Below, piece after piece: positions 22,625 through 31,945 of a stretch of DNA of 64,000 bases. A program made the position numbers and the translations under genes. The first letter of the stretch is position 1. Each line of letters begins with the position of its first letter. Source of the stretch: Coprinellus micaceus. Taxonomy: Eukaryota; Basidiomycota; Agaricomycetes; Agaricales; Psathyrellaceae. The notes beneath the pieces were generated by a model. It saw only the letters and a program-made list of their open reading frames with translations, was not told the origin of the DNA and ran no database searches. Location: positions 4,154,001-4,218,000 of the forward strand of contig OX596336.1 of assembly GCA_951394405.1 (NCBI GenBank). Direction: 5' to 3'.

Positions 22625-22947
22625 TAGCCATGGGTTCATTCATTGGGGATTCAATATTCAGCACCTGTCGTCGATCTTCGCACGAAGCACAGTGATGCTC
22701 TCTTACGATTTATTCATCTCCTACCCGAGAATTCACCACTGAAGAACCTCTTCTTGGTGCATGATTCAAATGAATGCGACGCAGGCCAGGTGTGCCATTC
22801 AGGTGCCTTCATGGTATCGCCTGGCACATCTTTTGGCTTGGCTGCCATACTTGGCATCATTGGGGCGTGACGACATTGTCAGATCAGCGCTATCAGAGAA
22901 ATCAGATCATAGCGGGGGGTATTTTTTCACCTGATGTAGGATTAGCT

Positions 22948-23694
22948 AGGGCTCCAACCATATACTATACGATACCCTATTAATAGGGTATCAACCTATC
23001 CCTATCCCTATCCCTATAACCCTTTTTTGTCGGCCGTATAGTATATTGTATTTATACTATAATATAGGGTGTATAGGGTTGTTGGCCACAGCTCAGTTAT
23101 TGAGTGCTGCAGTGACCGAGTGGTGTCCGCTCCAGCTATAAGGGGTCACCCAATTAGCCCCGCCCCTTCCTTCATGGCCTCCGACGCACCAGGAGCGGAT
23201 TTCGGTAGTTGTCAGGTGACTACCCACGTACACTCAAGGCGCTTAAACTGGCAGCGACCCTCCCTCTTGCTAAAATATTGGCCGCACTCAGTCCATGTTT
23301 GCCAATATCCCGATTCCCGGCGACAATGGCAAAAAAGTGGGAGGTTTTTGACAAGCGCCTAAGTGCGCTCTTCTCATGGAAGCTCAAGCGCTCACAGTTG
23401 ACTCTTGAGCCCGAATAACTCGTCTGGAGCGTGAATAAAAATGGAAAAAGGTGCACATATGTATTCTGTAGTTGCTATCCAGCAAGATTACGGCCTCTGG
23501 GACCCTTGCTTTGGAAAAAAATTGGATGTGCTGGAGGAGGGCAAGTGGCGGGACGAGCAACATGTGTCCGATCTCAGCGTCAACAGCACAACCCTATCCC
23601 TATCCCTCTTTATAGGTATTAATACCCTATACTACCCTATACCCTATCCCTATATGGCCTGACCCGTATAGGGATAGTATATGGTTGGAGCCCT
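22948..23694. mobile_element. Mutator-type MITE with CCCTAT-rich subterminal arrays
   Basis: The 21-bp perfect inverted termini begin AGGGCTCCAACCATATACTA. They are flanked by an exact 10-bp duplication AGGATTAGCT at 22938-22947 and 23695-23704. A 9-11 bp TSD is the signature of Mutator-like elements. Both subterminal zones hold repeated CCCTAT units (about 22999-23020 and 23588-23655). The 747-bp interior encodes no transposase. Confidence 0.85.
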
Positions 23695-23704
23695 AGGATT
23701 AGCT

Positions 23705-24286
23705 CCCGAGTCTAGAAATTCAGAATCATTATAGTACGTACCGCGTAGCAAAGACCACTCCATTTCTTTTCTTTCCATCGGACGCGTAGGACGATCATAC
23801 AACAGGATCCAAGCAACGCGAGAGCCCATCAGAAACCGAACCAGAGTTCCGTCGATCACACTCTCTTCCTCTCCACCACGTCGCGCTGCCCCCTGCTACG
23901 ACCGGTTACCGACGTACTAGGCTGTACTTGGGGGCGAGGCGATCCCCCACCTCCCCACGATCTGCCGAAAGTTCAAGTTATGCAGATCCTACAGTCGCAC
24001 CCACAGAGCGGGATGCTCTCGCGCGTCTTGGGTTCCGGGACGATGGGGGCCTCACCGAGGCTCATATTTCGGGAGGCATACCAGGGGATCCCACCACCCC
24101 AGAGTCCACGCCCAGTGTTCACGGCTCTCAGCTTTGACAACTTGAAGTACGATTAGGAGATATGAACGTGAGAACGGGATGTAACTCGGGAGCCCGGTAC
24201 ACCCTGGAAAGTGGCAAGTTGTCCTGGCTCCTCTGACCACTACGACGGGCAGTGGGATATTACCCGGCCAACCGGCGCTTCTGGCA
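23705..24286. other. Intergenic with one unsupported frame
   Basis: An open frame at 23928-24137 (69 codons, S/P/T-rich) has no recognisable motif. The PC-esterase promoter must lie here, but I see no clear TATA box. Confidence 0.4.
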
Positions 24287-26086
24287 ATGCCTTTCACTTG
24301 GCAACTATCCAGGATCTCAAGACGCAGAGCAACGCTCTACACGGGGATCCTCGCATCCCTCCTCATCCTAGGCTACTATTCCTTCCTCCACCCCAAAGCC
24401 CTTATCCCAGTCGACCCACCTCCATACACTCCCTTCGCCTCCCGCATATGTACCCCTGGGACCCCATGTGCCCGAACCGAGTCCGACGCTCTGAATCTCG
24501 ACAACCAAGGCGGCCTTCTCTCCGCCGGATCTCCCACCCAAAAGTTCACCTGCTCACCCAACGCCTACTCCAACGGCTCCTGGGCATTCAACCCCCCACC
24601 CCCAAATCCTGGAAACGTACCCGACCGCATGCGAAACCCCCTAGACGCCATAAAGTTCGCCCCGGACTTCGACGGGTGTGCAAGCACCCGCCTGGTTGCG
24701 TGGGGGCTGGGAGCGGATGTGAGGGAGCAGTGGGGGAGGTGGCCGAATGTGACGAGGTGGGAGTGGGTGCCTGGGGAGAGGTGTGTGGGGTTGGGGGCGT
24801 GGAGTAGGGAGGGGTTGGTTAGGCATTTGGTTGAGGAGGGAGGGTGGTTGCTTATCGGAGGCGAGTAGGTACCACCTGGAGATTGAGCTTGATTTCCGCG
24901 ATAAACTGACATTGATCGCAGATTCGGTGACGGGAAACCACTTCTTCTCCCTCTCATGTCTACTGTACCCACACGTCATCGCCACTCCAAACTACCACAA
25001 CCCCCTCGTCCGACTCACCACAGATCGAGGGTCCTTCCAACACCTCTACCTCAACCCCACCTCCCCCCTCGCCTCCCCCCTCGCCTCCCCCCTCCACCCC
25101 AACCCGCTCACCTTCCCCGCAGGATTCTCCCTCTCAAAGACCCCCCTAATCACATTCCGCCGCGTCGACGTCCTCTACTCCAAAGCCGAGTTAATTCGGA
25201 TGCACGAGGACGCGTACCCAGGTTACCCAGCCAGGACGCACCTCTTCAGCGGGGAGCGGCTGCACACGCAGTCGGTGGACGAGGCGCTGGGGGTGTTGAT
25301 GGCCCCGCCGCCGTTTGGGAATTACGCGACGATGGTGGTGAGTACGGGGGGACACTGGAGGACGACGCTGTTTAGTGGGTATAAGGATAGTGAGAGGGAG
25401 GGCGGGGGCGTGGATGGGGTTGTGGCGTTCTATGAGCACGTTGCGAGGAGGTGGGTGGGGGAGGTGCAGGAGCGGTTGTCTAGTGAGATGAAGAAACAGG
25501 AGAAGGAGATGGAGGGGAATTTGGTGGGTGATAGGAAGCGGAGAAAGAACGTCCTCATCCGACCGTACCTACCCGGCCACGACGCGTGCCGCGACGCCAC
25601 CGGCGTTTTAGAGGAGGTCCAGGTGCTGGGATACGAAAAGTACAACTGGAGGCACATATGGAAATTCAACCATATCCTCGAAGTGAGTTCAGTTCTCCTT
25701 CTCCTCGCTCGGCATCCTCAAGAATCCTAACTTAAACTAACCATCGAAATGCAGACACTGCTCACCGACAGAGAGGCGTACCCCGATATCCATTACCTGT
25801 CGATCGACCGCCCGGGGAGGTTACGTCCGGACGCTGTGAGTGCCCGGTCCCCAGCTGATTTCGTTTATGCCGACGCTCATGGGACGATTACATACAGCAT
25901 ACGGCGAAGGATTGTTTGCATATCATGGCGGGTGCTGGCGTCCTAGAAGGGTGGACTCGGTACATTTGGCATTTCGTGACCCGGGAGCTCGAGGTGAGGG
26001 GAATGCCGTACGAGGGGGATGTGGCCGAAGAGAGTTGGCCGCTGGGTGGGTTCAAGATCCCCGGGACGTTGGAGAGGCGAGTTTGA
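24287..26086 (+). CDS. Membrane-anchored PC-esterase / GDS acyl-esterase-like protein
   Basis: Exons 24287-24860, 24922-25682, 25755-25835 and 25898-26086 give 534 residues. Residues ~16-34 are a single hydrophobic anchor after a basic N-terminus, so a type II Golgi/ER protein is likely. The nucleophile block LIGDSVTGNHFFSL carries the GDS motif and the C-terminal block KDCLH carries the D-x2-H dyad, as in PC-esterases related to TBL/PMR5 and Cas1-type O-acetylation proteins. The likely role is acetylation or deacetylation of a glycan. The first intron appears to be GC-AG, since only that junction gives the GDS motif in frame. A run of CCCCCCTCGCCTC repeats encodes an SPLASPLASPL stretch. Confidence 0.8.
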
Positions 26087-26501
26087 GAAGTTGCGAGCTG
26101 TGGAGTGGGTTGAGTTGGCTCCGAGTCGGAGGGCTGTACGTGCTTTTGTCGTGTAACTGCGTATATTTAAGTTGTGCGAGCTCTTAGTGTACCGCACCTA
26201 CGTATGGTCGCGTTCAAGATGGCATCCTGGTACTTGGAGGCAGGCATCGGGGCGGGGGTCTTCAGTTGGCCGGGTGTGCGCCTTTGTGCAGCCGTGTTTC
26301 GCGAGAGTCATGTGCAAACTCCTAAAAGAGTCGTACAAGTTCTCCACGTGCCAGGCGGCCGGTTGAGCGTGGCACATCAAACGCGTACATATTCGCACAC
26401 ACAACTGCAGTGGGTGGCTTCAAGTTCTCGACTTGCTCTTGAACCACCACCACCCCGACCACTGGCCGCACTCCGAGTTCCCACTCACTTCCCCAGGCGC
26501 C

Positions 26502-27118
26502 ATGATCTCCAAACACGACCTTCGGGACCACATCTACAGCGGCTACACCATGCCCATAGTGCAGTTCAGTGATTTGATGAGGCAGATTCCGAGTTACAAG
26601 ATTGGGGATCGCTCACAAGCCCCTGCGGGGCGCACACACCTCACATATTCGATGTGGAGGCGACACTTGCACCCGCGCGTGAGGGTCGACGCGCCGTATA
26701 TACTAGGTGCGTTGGATCCTACCTACCACTCGTTGAATTCGCGCAGGGAGGCCTTGATCTGACGGAATACTACTCACTGTTTCATAGCGTATTGGAGTGG
26801 CGACGTCAACATTGACCTACCGGAGCACGACAGGCCAACCGATATCCTCGTCCTCATCCGTACGATTCCCTTCAGGTGTGACGAGCAGCTCGAGGATCCC
26901 AACCACGAGGATGCTCGGAAATTCCGGAGGGAAAGGAAGGCAGATTGGGAGGCCCGTGAGCGCTTCGTGAAATTCTATCAAGACCAAGGCGTCAGAGGGA
27001 TTAGAGCGAGTAGGTTCACCTTTGCCTGGACTCGTGGATGTCACCCTAGCTTGAACATGGTGCGCATCTTTTAGTTTATTAAGGGTATCGGTTAGCTCAC
27101 CATGCGCTATAGATGTAA
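26502..27118 (+). CDS. Unknown-family protein, copy 1 (one-codon last exon)
   Basis: Exons 26502-26706, 26788-27059 and 27113-27118 give 160 residues. It is related to the proteins at 29722 and 30833: a GYTMPIVQFSDLMRQIPSYK block near the N-terminus, an HLTYSMWRRHL block, an RVDAP(Y)I block at the first splice site, then a charged C-terminal domain with RFVKFYQDQG and FTFAWTRGCHPSL. The last coding exon is just ATG TAA. Intron phases (1, then 0) match the other copies. This copy is the most divergent, with several indels. No family recognised; no signal peptide or membrane helix. Confidence 0.65.
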
Positions 27119-27679
27119 GATTCGTGCAAATACAAGCGCGATAGTCCACGTCCCTAGCATGATTCTCGTAACTATCCCACAGTTGAGACGCCTCACCGCG
27201 GGTCCGCGGTCGCATGCGCAAACCGCTTCGGTCAGGGAACATTGTCCAAGGACAGCCAAATGCCCATCCTGCGCCTCGGCCAGACACCCTCGCTTCAGCG
27301 CGCCACCTTAGTTAGCGAGCTGGGCGTTAAAGAGCACGTCGGCGAGTCTCCGTAGTGAGATAGAAATCACTGCCTTACGTTCGGGTAGTCCTCGTCACTC
27401 AGGGTAACATCGCGAAGCATACCATCCAAGTTGAGATGCAGAACCGCCTGACATCTTGTCTAAGTAGCAGTCTCACTATTATTAAGGTTAGGGTCCGATT
27501 TATTTGCCCTTGTTTGAATCGCTGCCCTCACTGATGATCTTCAGAGTTCCCATCAAACGCAGTACTTGCGGGCCCTGTTGTACATACCTCTCCCAAAGAC
27601 CTCGGTTCTCGCGGGACATGGACCGGTAAGTAAGACTGCTAGGCCCTGACTAGGGTAACGGTCGTGGCATCATGGCTGC
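27119..27679. other. Intergenic
   Basis: No gene or repeat recognised. Confidence 0.5.
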
Positions 27680-29236
27680 ATGACCTCCCTGAGGCTCGTG
27701 GGATCCGGCAGTGGGCACCGCCCGGACCCTGCATTGTTGAATGAGGTGGCATCCGGCCTTGCTTCAATCCTACCCCCATCTTTTCTGGTAACGCACCCCC
27801 CAAAGTCGACGCCAATGCACGACTTTCCAAGAGAACTCATCGGGGAGACGTTTACCGACGTACTCGCCACTGTCGATCACCCCTGCGACATCGAACGCAC
27901 GCTCACGACTCTATGCCTCGTATGCAAGGCGTGGCGAGACGTGGCATTGGCGACACCTCGACTTTGGAGCAATCTCGGGGCAAACATGCGCGGCTACATC
28001 CCGCTTGATGCCAGCAAGGTCAGCAGGTGGTTCTCCCGAGCAGGTTCAACCGACAAGTGCCTTACCATCGACTACGGCTGGCGGTGCGACCACGAGGACT
28101 CAGAAGCGTGCTGTGTGGACTACGAAAGCGTTATCGAGTTTCTTACGACTGGGACGCCTATCCGGCGACTTATCATATACACGCTGAAATGGTCGTGTTT
28201 CGAGTCGGTGTACGTCGCATTGATGGCCAAACCCAAGGCTGCGCAAGGCCTCCCGGCGTCGTGGACCCATATCAAGTACATCGAATTCAACTCGGAAAAA
28301 CTGGAGCGCCTGCCGTATTACGACAGGGAGGGAGTGATCATACCGAAGGATCCCACTGTTCCACGCCCAGTGCTCGTTACCCTGAACCTCAGCAGAGAAA
28401 TCACCCAGAGGGATATAGATGTCATCTCGCCTATGTTTACCCTCTTTCGCACTATCTGCGTCAACTTGTCCAACCTCAGCCTCCCCTTCGTATGGCCGAG
28501 GACGTGGAATGTCAAGGTTCTGCCACTGTTCACCAACCTCCGAACTCTGGAGTTACGCGTCAACGTCAAGGATCCCGAGCTATACCCTGCCACAGTCCCC
28601 TTTGCAAGTCCCGATGGGCCGCTTACCCTCCCTCACCTCCGTATCCTCCGAATCCACGAGCTCCAACTGGACTTGGGGTGGGACCTCCAGATTCTTCGGC
28701 TCTTCAACACGCCACCCCTCGAGGAATTCGACGTATTCTTCTCAAGCGAGAACGACGATTTCGAGGACGACCCGGAAGGATGGGATTTCAGAGACAACAT
28801 TGGCGAGTTGGTGGAGCGGTCGGGGTGTGAAGGGACGCTCAAGAGGCTGAGGATAAGCAATATCCACCTATCCTCCGATGGACTAGAGCGCATGCTCCTT
28901 GAACTTCCGGGCCTCACCCATTTGACACTCGACTACGTCGACTTGGACTCAAACTTCTTCCTCAAGCCGACTTTGCTTAAGAAGGAGCCTTCGGAGTTCC
29001 TGCCGAACCTCCAAGTGCTGGAACTCCTGCATTTGGAGAACGCGTCTTTCCGGTACCAGGACGTCTGCGAGTTCGTTTCGGCACGGGTGGATGGTGGCGT
29101 GGCCTTGCGTGAGCTCAACATTGAGCTGTCTGCGTTGCGGAAGGACCGTGGCGAGCATCCGAACGGTACCAAGTATCCGAGCGGATTGAGGAAGAGGGGG
29201 GTTGCTGTCCAGATTAACATTGGAACCCATCCATGA
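27680..29236 (+). CDS. F-box protein with leucine-rich C-terminal region
   Basis: Uninterrupted frame of 518 codons. The F-box spans residues ~48-95: FPRELIGETF, then LCLVCKAWRDVALATPRLWSNL. Ahead of it lie ~45 weakly conserved residues, so the true start may be the methionine at 27815. The rest is a run of degenerate leucine-rich repeats (LRTLELRV, LRILRIHEL, LKRLRISNI, LTHLTLDYVD, LQVLELLHLEN). F-box proteins bring substrates to SCF ubiquitin ligases. Agaricomycetes have large, fast-changing sets of this type. The substrate cannot be told from the sequence. Confidence 0.85.
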   Translation: MTSLRLVGSGSGHRPDPALLNEVASGLASILPPSFLVTHPPKSTPMHDFPRELIGETFTDVLATVDHPCDIERTLTTLCLVCKAWRDVALATPRLWSNLGANMRGYIPLDASKVSRWFSRAGSTDKCLTIDYGWRCDHEDSEACCVDYESVIEFLTTGTPIRRLIIYTLKWSCFESVYVALMAKPKAAQGLPASWTHIKYIEFNSEKLERLPYYDREGVIIPKDPTVPRPVLVTLNLSREITQRDIDVISPMFTLFRTICVNLSNLSLPFVWPRTWNVKVLPLFTNLRTLELRVNVKDPELYPATVPFASPDGPLTLPHLRILRIHELQLDLGWDLQILRLFNTPPLEEFDVFFSSENDDFEDDPEGWDFRDNIGELVERSGCEGTLKRLRISNIHLSSDGLERMLLELPGLTHLTLDYVDLDSNFFLKPTLLKKEPSEFLPNLQVLELLHLENASFRYQDVCEFVSARVDGGVALRELNIELSALRKDRGEHPNGTKYPSGLRKRGVAVQINIGTHP

Positions 29237-29721
29237 GAGAGCACCATACCGTACACCAGCGCTCATACATAGCTCTACCAGTTCTCTGAGCCCGCTAGTA
29301 GCAGTCATTTGAGCATACACTACATCTCCATCAAGTACATGGGTAAATTCGTGGGGGTTGCTCAATGGCTTTCGTTTGCGGTTTCTCGTGCTACTACTTC
29401 GTTTTCAGTGGAGGTAAAAACTGGCCGCGATTAGGCGCAAATCTCGAGGGATACATTCAAGGTTTGTATCTGGGGCAAACCTGACCTCTTTGCATGCACA
29501 TTTGAAGCCCACGATATTTTCGAGAGGGCTCTCGGTTAGGGTTGCTTTACCCTCGCCTGCCAGTGCCAGGGCCCAGCGCTTAAAGCAGCTCCCAAAATGT
29601 GAGACATGTGCATTGCACAGGCTGGCACATATTCGCAACAGTTCGCAACTTGTTCCCAAACCACGACCAGCCACCAGCCACTTCCCTCTCCCAGTGACCA
29701 CATAACTTCTTCGCCGCAGCC
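29237..29721. other. Intergenic, promoter of copy 2 of the unknown family
   Basis: At 29646-29665 the sequence CAACTTGTTCCCAAACCACG matches boxes upstream of the two sister genes. No gene recognised. Confidence 0.45.
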
Positions 29722-30289
29722 ATGAGCAAGTACGACGAACCAAACGTCGTCTATCACGGTTACATTGTCACAACGGCACAGTTCACCGAGATGATGTCGC
29801 AGATCGCATCATATAAAGATTTAATGGACAACGCAGGCTACGGAGACTCCAACCACGTCTGGTGTTACGCTCATTGGAAAAGGCTTGCTTTGGAGGAGAA
29901 GTTGAGACTCCGAGCTCCTTGCATCAAATGTATGTCCTCTCAAGTACCTACTTCTACAATTGCAGCCATTAACTGACCCCCAGGGCATTGGGCCGACGGT
30001 GTTCCTCACCTTGAGGAACTGGCCACCCATGTCATGATCCTGACCACCTTCATCAGAGTCGAGAGACCCGAACTAGTCAAAGATCCCAAGAAACTCCTCG
30101 AGAGTCATTTGGACCGCGAGTCCATCGACCGTACCGTCAAGTTCTTGCAACGTCGCGGAATTACGGGCCTCAAGGTCGAAGACCTCGAGTACACCTACTC
30201 GGTTGGACCTAACCCCATACTTATCACTGTACGCACCCCCTGTCTCCAAGTGAATGGAACCCAGCTGACTCGTTCCCGCTCAGACTTAG
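29722..30289 (+). CDS. Unknown-family protein, copy 2 (one-codon last exon)
   Basis: Exons 29722-29929, 29984-30228 and 30284-30289 give 152 residues. It starts MSKYDEPNVVYHGYIV. The first exon has HVWCYAHWKRLALEEKL and ends RAPCIK. The second exon starts with WHWADG and ends in VKFLQRRGI...YSVGPNPILI. The last coding exon is ACT TAG. It is similar to the genes at 26502 and 30833 along its whole length, with the same phases (1, 0). The protein is small, soluble-looking and charged. No known domain recognised. Confidence 0.7.
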
Positions 30290-30832
30290 TAGGCTCCTAG
30301 CCATCCTTTTCTTCCTGCCACAGTCGCTGATTGACCGTAGCAGGGTGGACAGGTGACGCAGGCTGTCTGGAAATCGTGAGGGTGAAACCCAACGCGGGGT
30401 AGAAATTGCCGTACTTTAACTTATCCACCTCTTATGCAAGACGGGCGGGAAGCACGAACCTTTTACTTATCTACTTACTCGAACGACCGATGACTTGGAT
30501 AGCACCATAATATTTTCGCCGTATAGATTGCTTGGTATGCTTAAGAGTTCCAATTGAACACAAGCTCCCCTCGCTTGTGCTCCGGGATACCCAAGGCCCA
30601 TAGTCATCTGCAGACTCCCAAAAGATGCATGTACCGCGTGTCCATCCACCAGCGAGCGTCTGGCATCAAAGCCGAAGCGCCTACCTACCCACACACAGTA
30701 CCCTGCAGTACCTTTGTGCGGCGGTGTTTGAATTGACCAACTACCGTAACAGTGGGCGATTTCGTTCGCAACTTGTTCTTGAACCACCACCACCTACCAG
30801 CGTCGCCTTTCTACTGCATTCGGTCCACAGTG
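30290..30832. other. Intergenic, promoter of copy 3 of the unknown family
   Basis: 30771-30794 carries the same CTTGTTCTTGAACCACCACC box seen upstream of copy 1 (26432-26454). No other feature recognised. Confidence 0.45.
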
Positions 30833-31417
30833 ATGAGCAAGTACGACGAGCCCGACGTCATTTACCGCGGCTACATGATTCCTATGGAGAAGTTCAACCA
30901 AATGATGAAGAATATCCCTGCTTACAGGTGGCTCATGACCTCGCAGTACGGTGAACATAGCCACACCTACTGCCACTGCCACTGGAAGCACGCCGTTCTG
31001 AATGAGAAACTTAAGAAGCGAGCCCCAAAAATTAAAGGTATATACCATCGTTCCTAACATGCCGCCCCCGCTGTGCCAACCACTACTTGTTAAAAACACT
31101 CGGAGAACGGCGATATCGATGACAGCTCGGTGGAAGGCACTCATATGATGCTCCTGCTTGGATACATTGATTACACGAGCCCAAGCCAAGTTGAAGATCC
31201 CAACCACCCCACCTCCGCGAGCCTTGTCGAGAGAGAGTCTGATCGCAAAGCCATCGAAAACTTTGTCAAGTTTTTCCAGAATCGTGGCGCCAAGGACTTG
31301 AAGCCGGAGGACTTTACCTTCGGTTGGTCTATAGGAGAAAATCCCTGTTTACTTAGGGTGAGCACACGTAGTTCAATGCTATCCACGAGTTGCAATTGAC
31401 ACCACCCTCAGACTTGA
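30833..31417 (+). CDS. Unknown-family protein, copy 3, possibly disabled
   Basis: Exon 1 is 30833-31037 (MSKYDEPDVIYRGYMI..., ending RAPKIK, phase 1). Exon 2 is about 31098-31357 (ENGDID... to VKFFQNRG...FGWSIGENPCLL), and exon 3 is 31412-31417 (ACT TGA). The expected acceptor just before exon 2 reads AAC (31095-31097) rather than AAG, and the nearest real AG puts exon 2 out of frame. Unless an unusual splice site is used the protein would stop soon after exon 1. All other junctions match the sister genes. Confidence 0.55.
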
Positions 31418-31945
31418 GTGGCAACAGCAAATCCCGGCTTTATGTAGACAAATGTCAGGCTACAGGCGATCAAAACCTCCTTCATTGTCGAGGTCAGACG
31501 ACCCCGGGCGGCTTTGAACAAGACTAAGGCCGAGTTACGAGCCCGCATCCAAAAGGTTACATGAGCGCCAGCATGCAGCGCTTTGGGAAGCTGTATGGGG
31601 TAGCAGCCTGCCGCAGACTTTTGGATATACGAGATACGGGTACACCTGCGGAACGGACGTTGACGCGTTGACTACGGGGCAACACGTCCCCGTGGGTGGA
31701 AGGCGCTCGGCGAGAAGGAGCTGGTCGTGAGACAGAACTTACCTGGTTCAAAGATGTTGCCGAAGGGTGCAAAGCTCGGGATGGTGGTGTCCTCTCAGGA
31801 GCGAATTCTGACCCACATTGTGTCCGCATCGACTCCGGCAATTGCCGAATCGATCAGGTTGATAAACAGGCGCCCATATTCGAGACCCTCTCGCAACTCT
31901 TTCACCGGAGACAGATCGATCAGGAGGTCATACGCAAGTGGAACG
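31418..31945. other. Intergenic, conserved leader of an F-box gene
   Basis: 31840-31891 shares clear identity with the region upstream of the minus-strand F-box copy (50749-50801). Both can be read as VDKQAPI-x-E-x-LS. Confidence 0.5.

Noticed and set aside
22999..23020. Telomere repeat array
   Set aside because: The unit is CCCTAT, not CCCTAA, and it lies symmetrically inside a MITE with target duplications.
24711..24850. G-rich tract as a regulatory G-quadruplex
   Set aside because: It is inside a well-supported coding exon; the G bias fits codon choice and no independent signal supports a regulatory role.
31727..31945. N-terminal 73-residue extension of the F-box protein
   Set aside because: The paralogue starts at the position equal to 31946, and the extension has no F-box-family counterpart.
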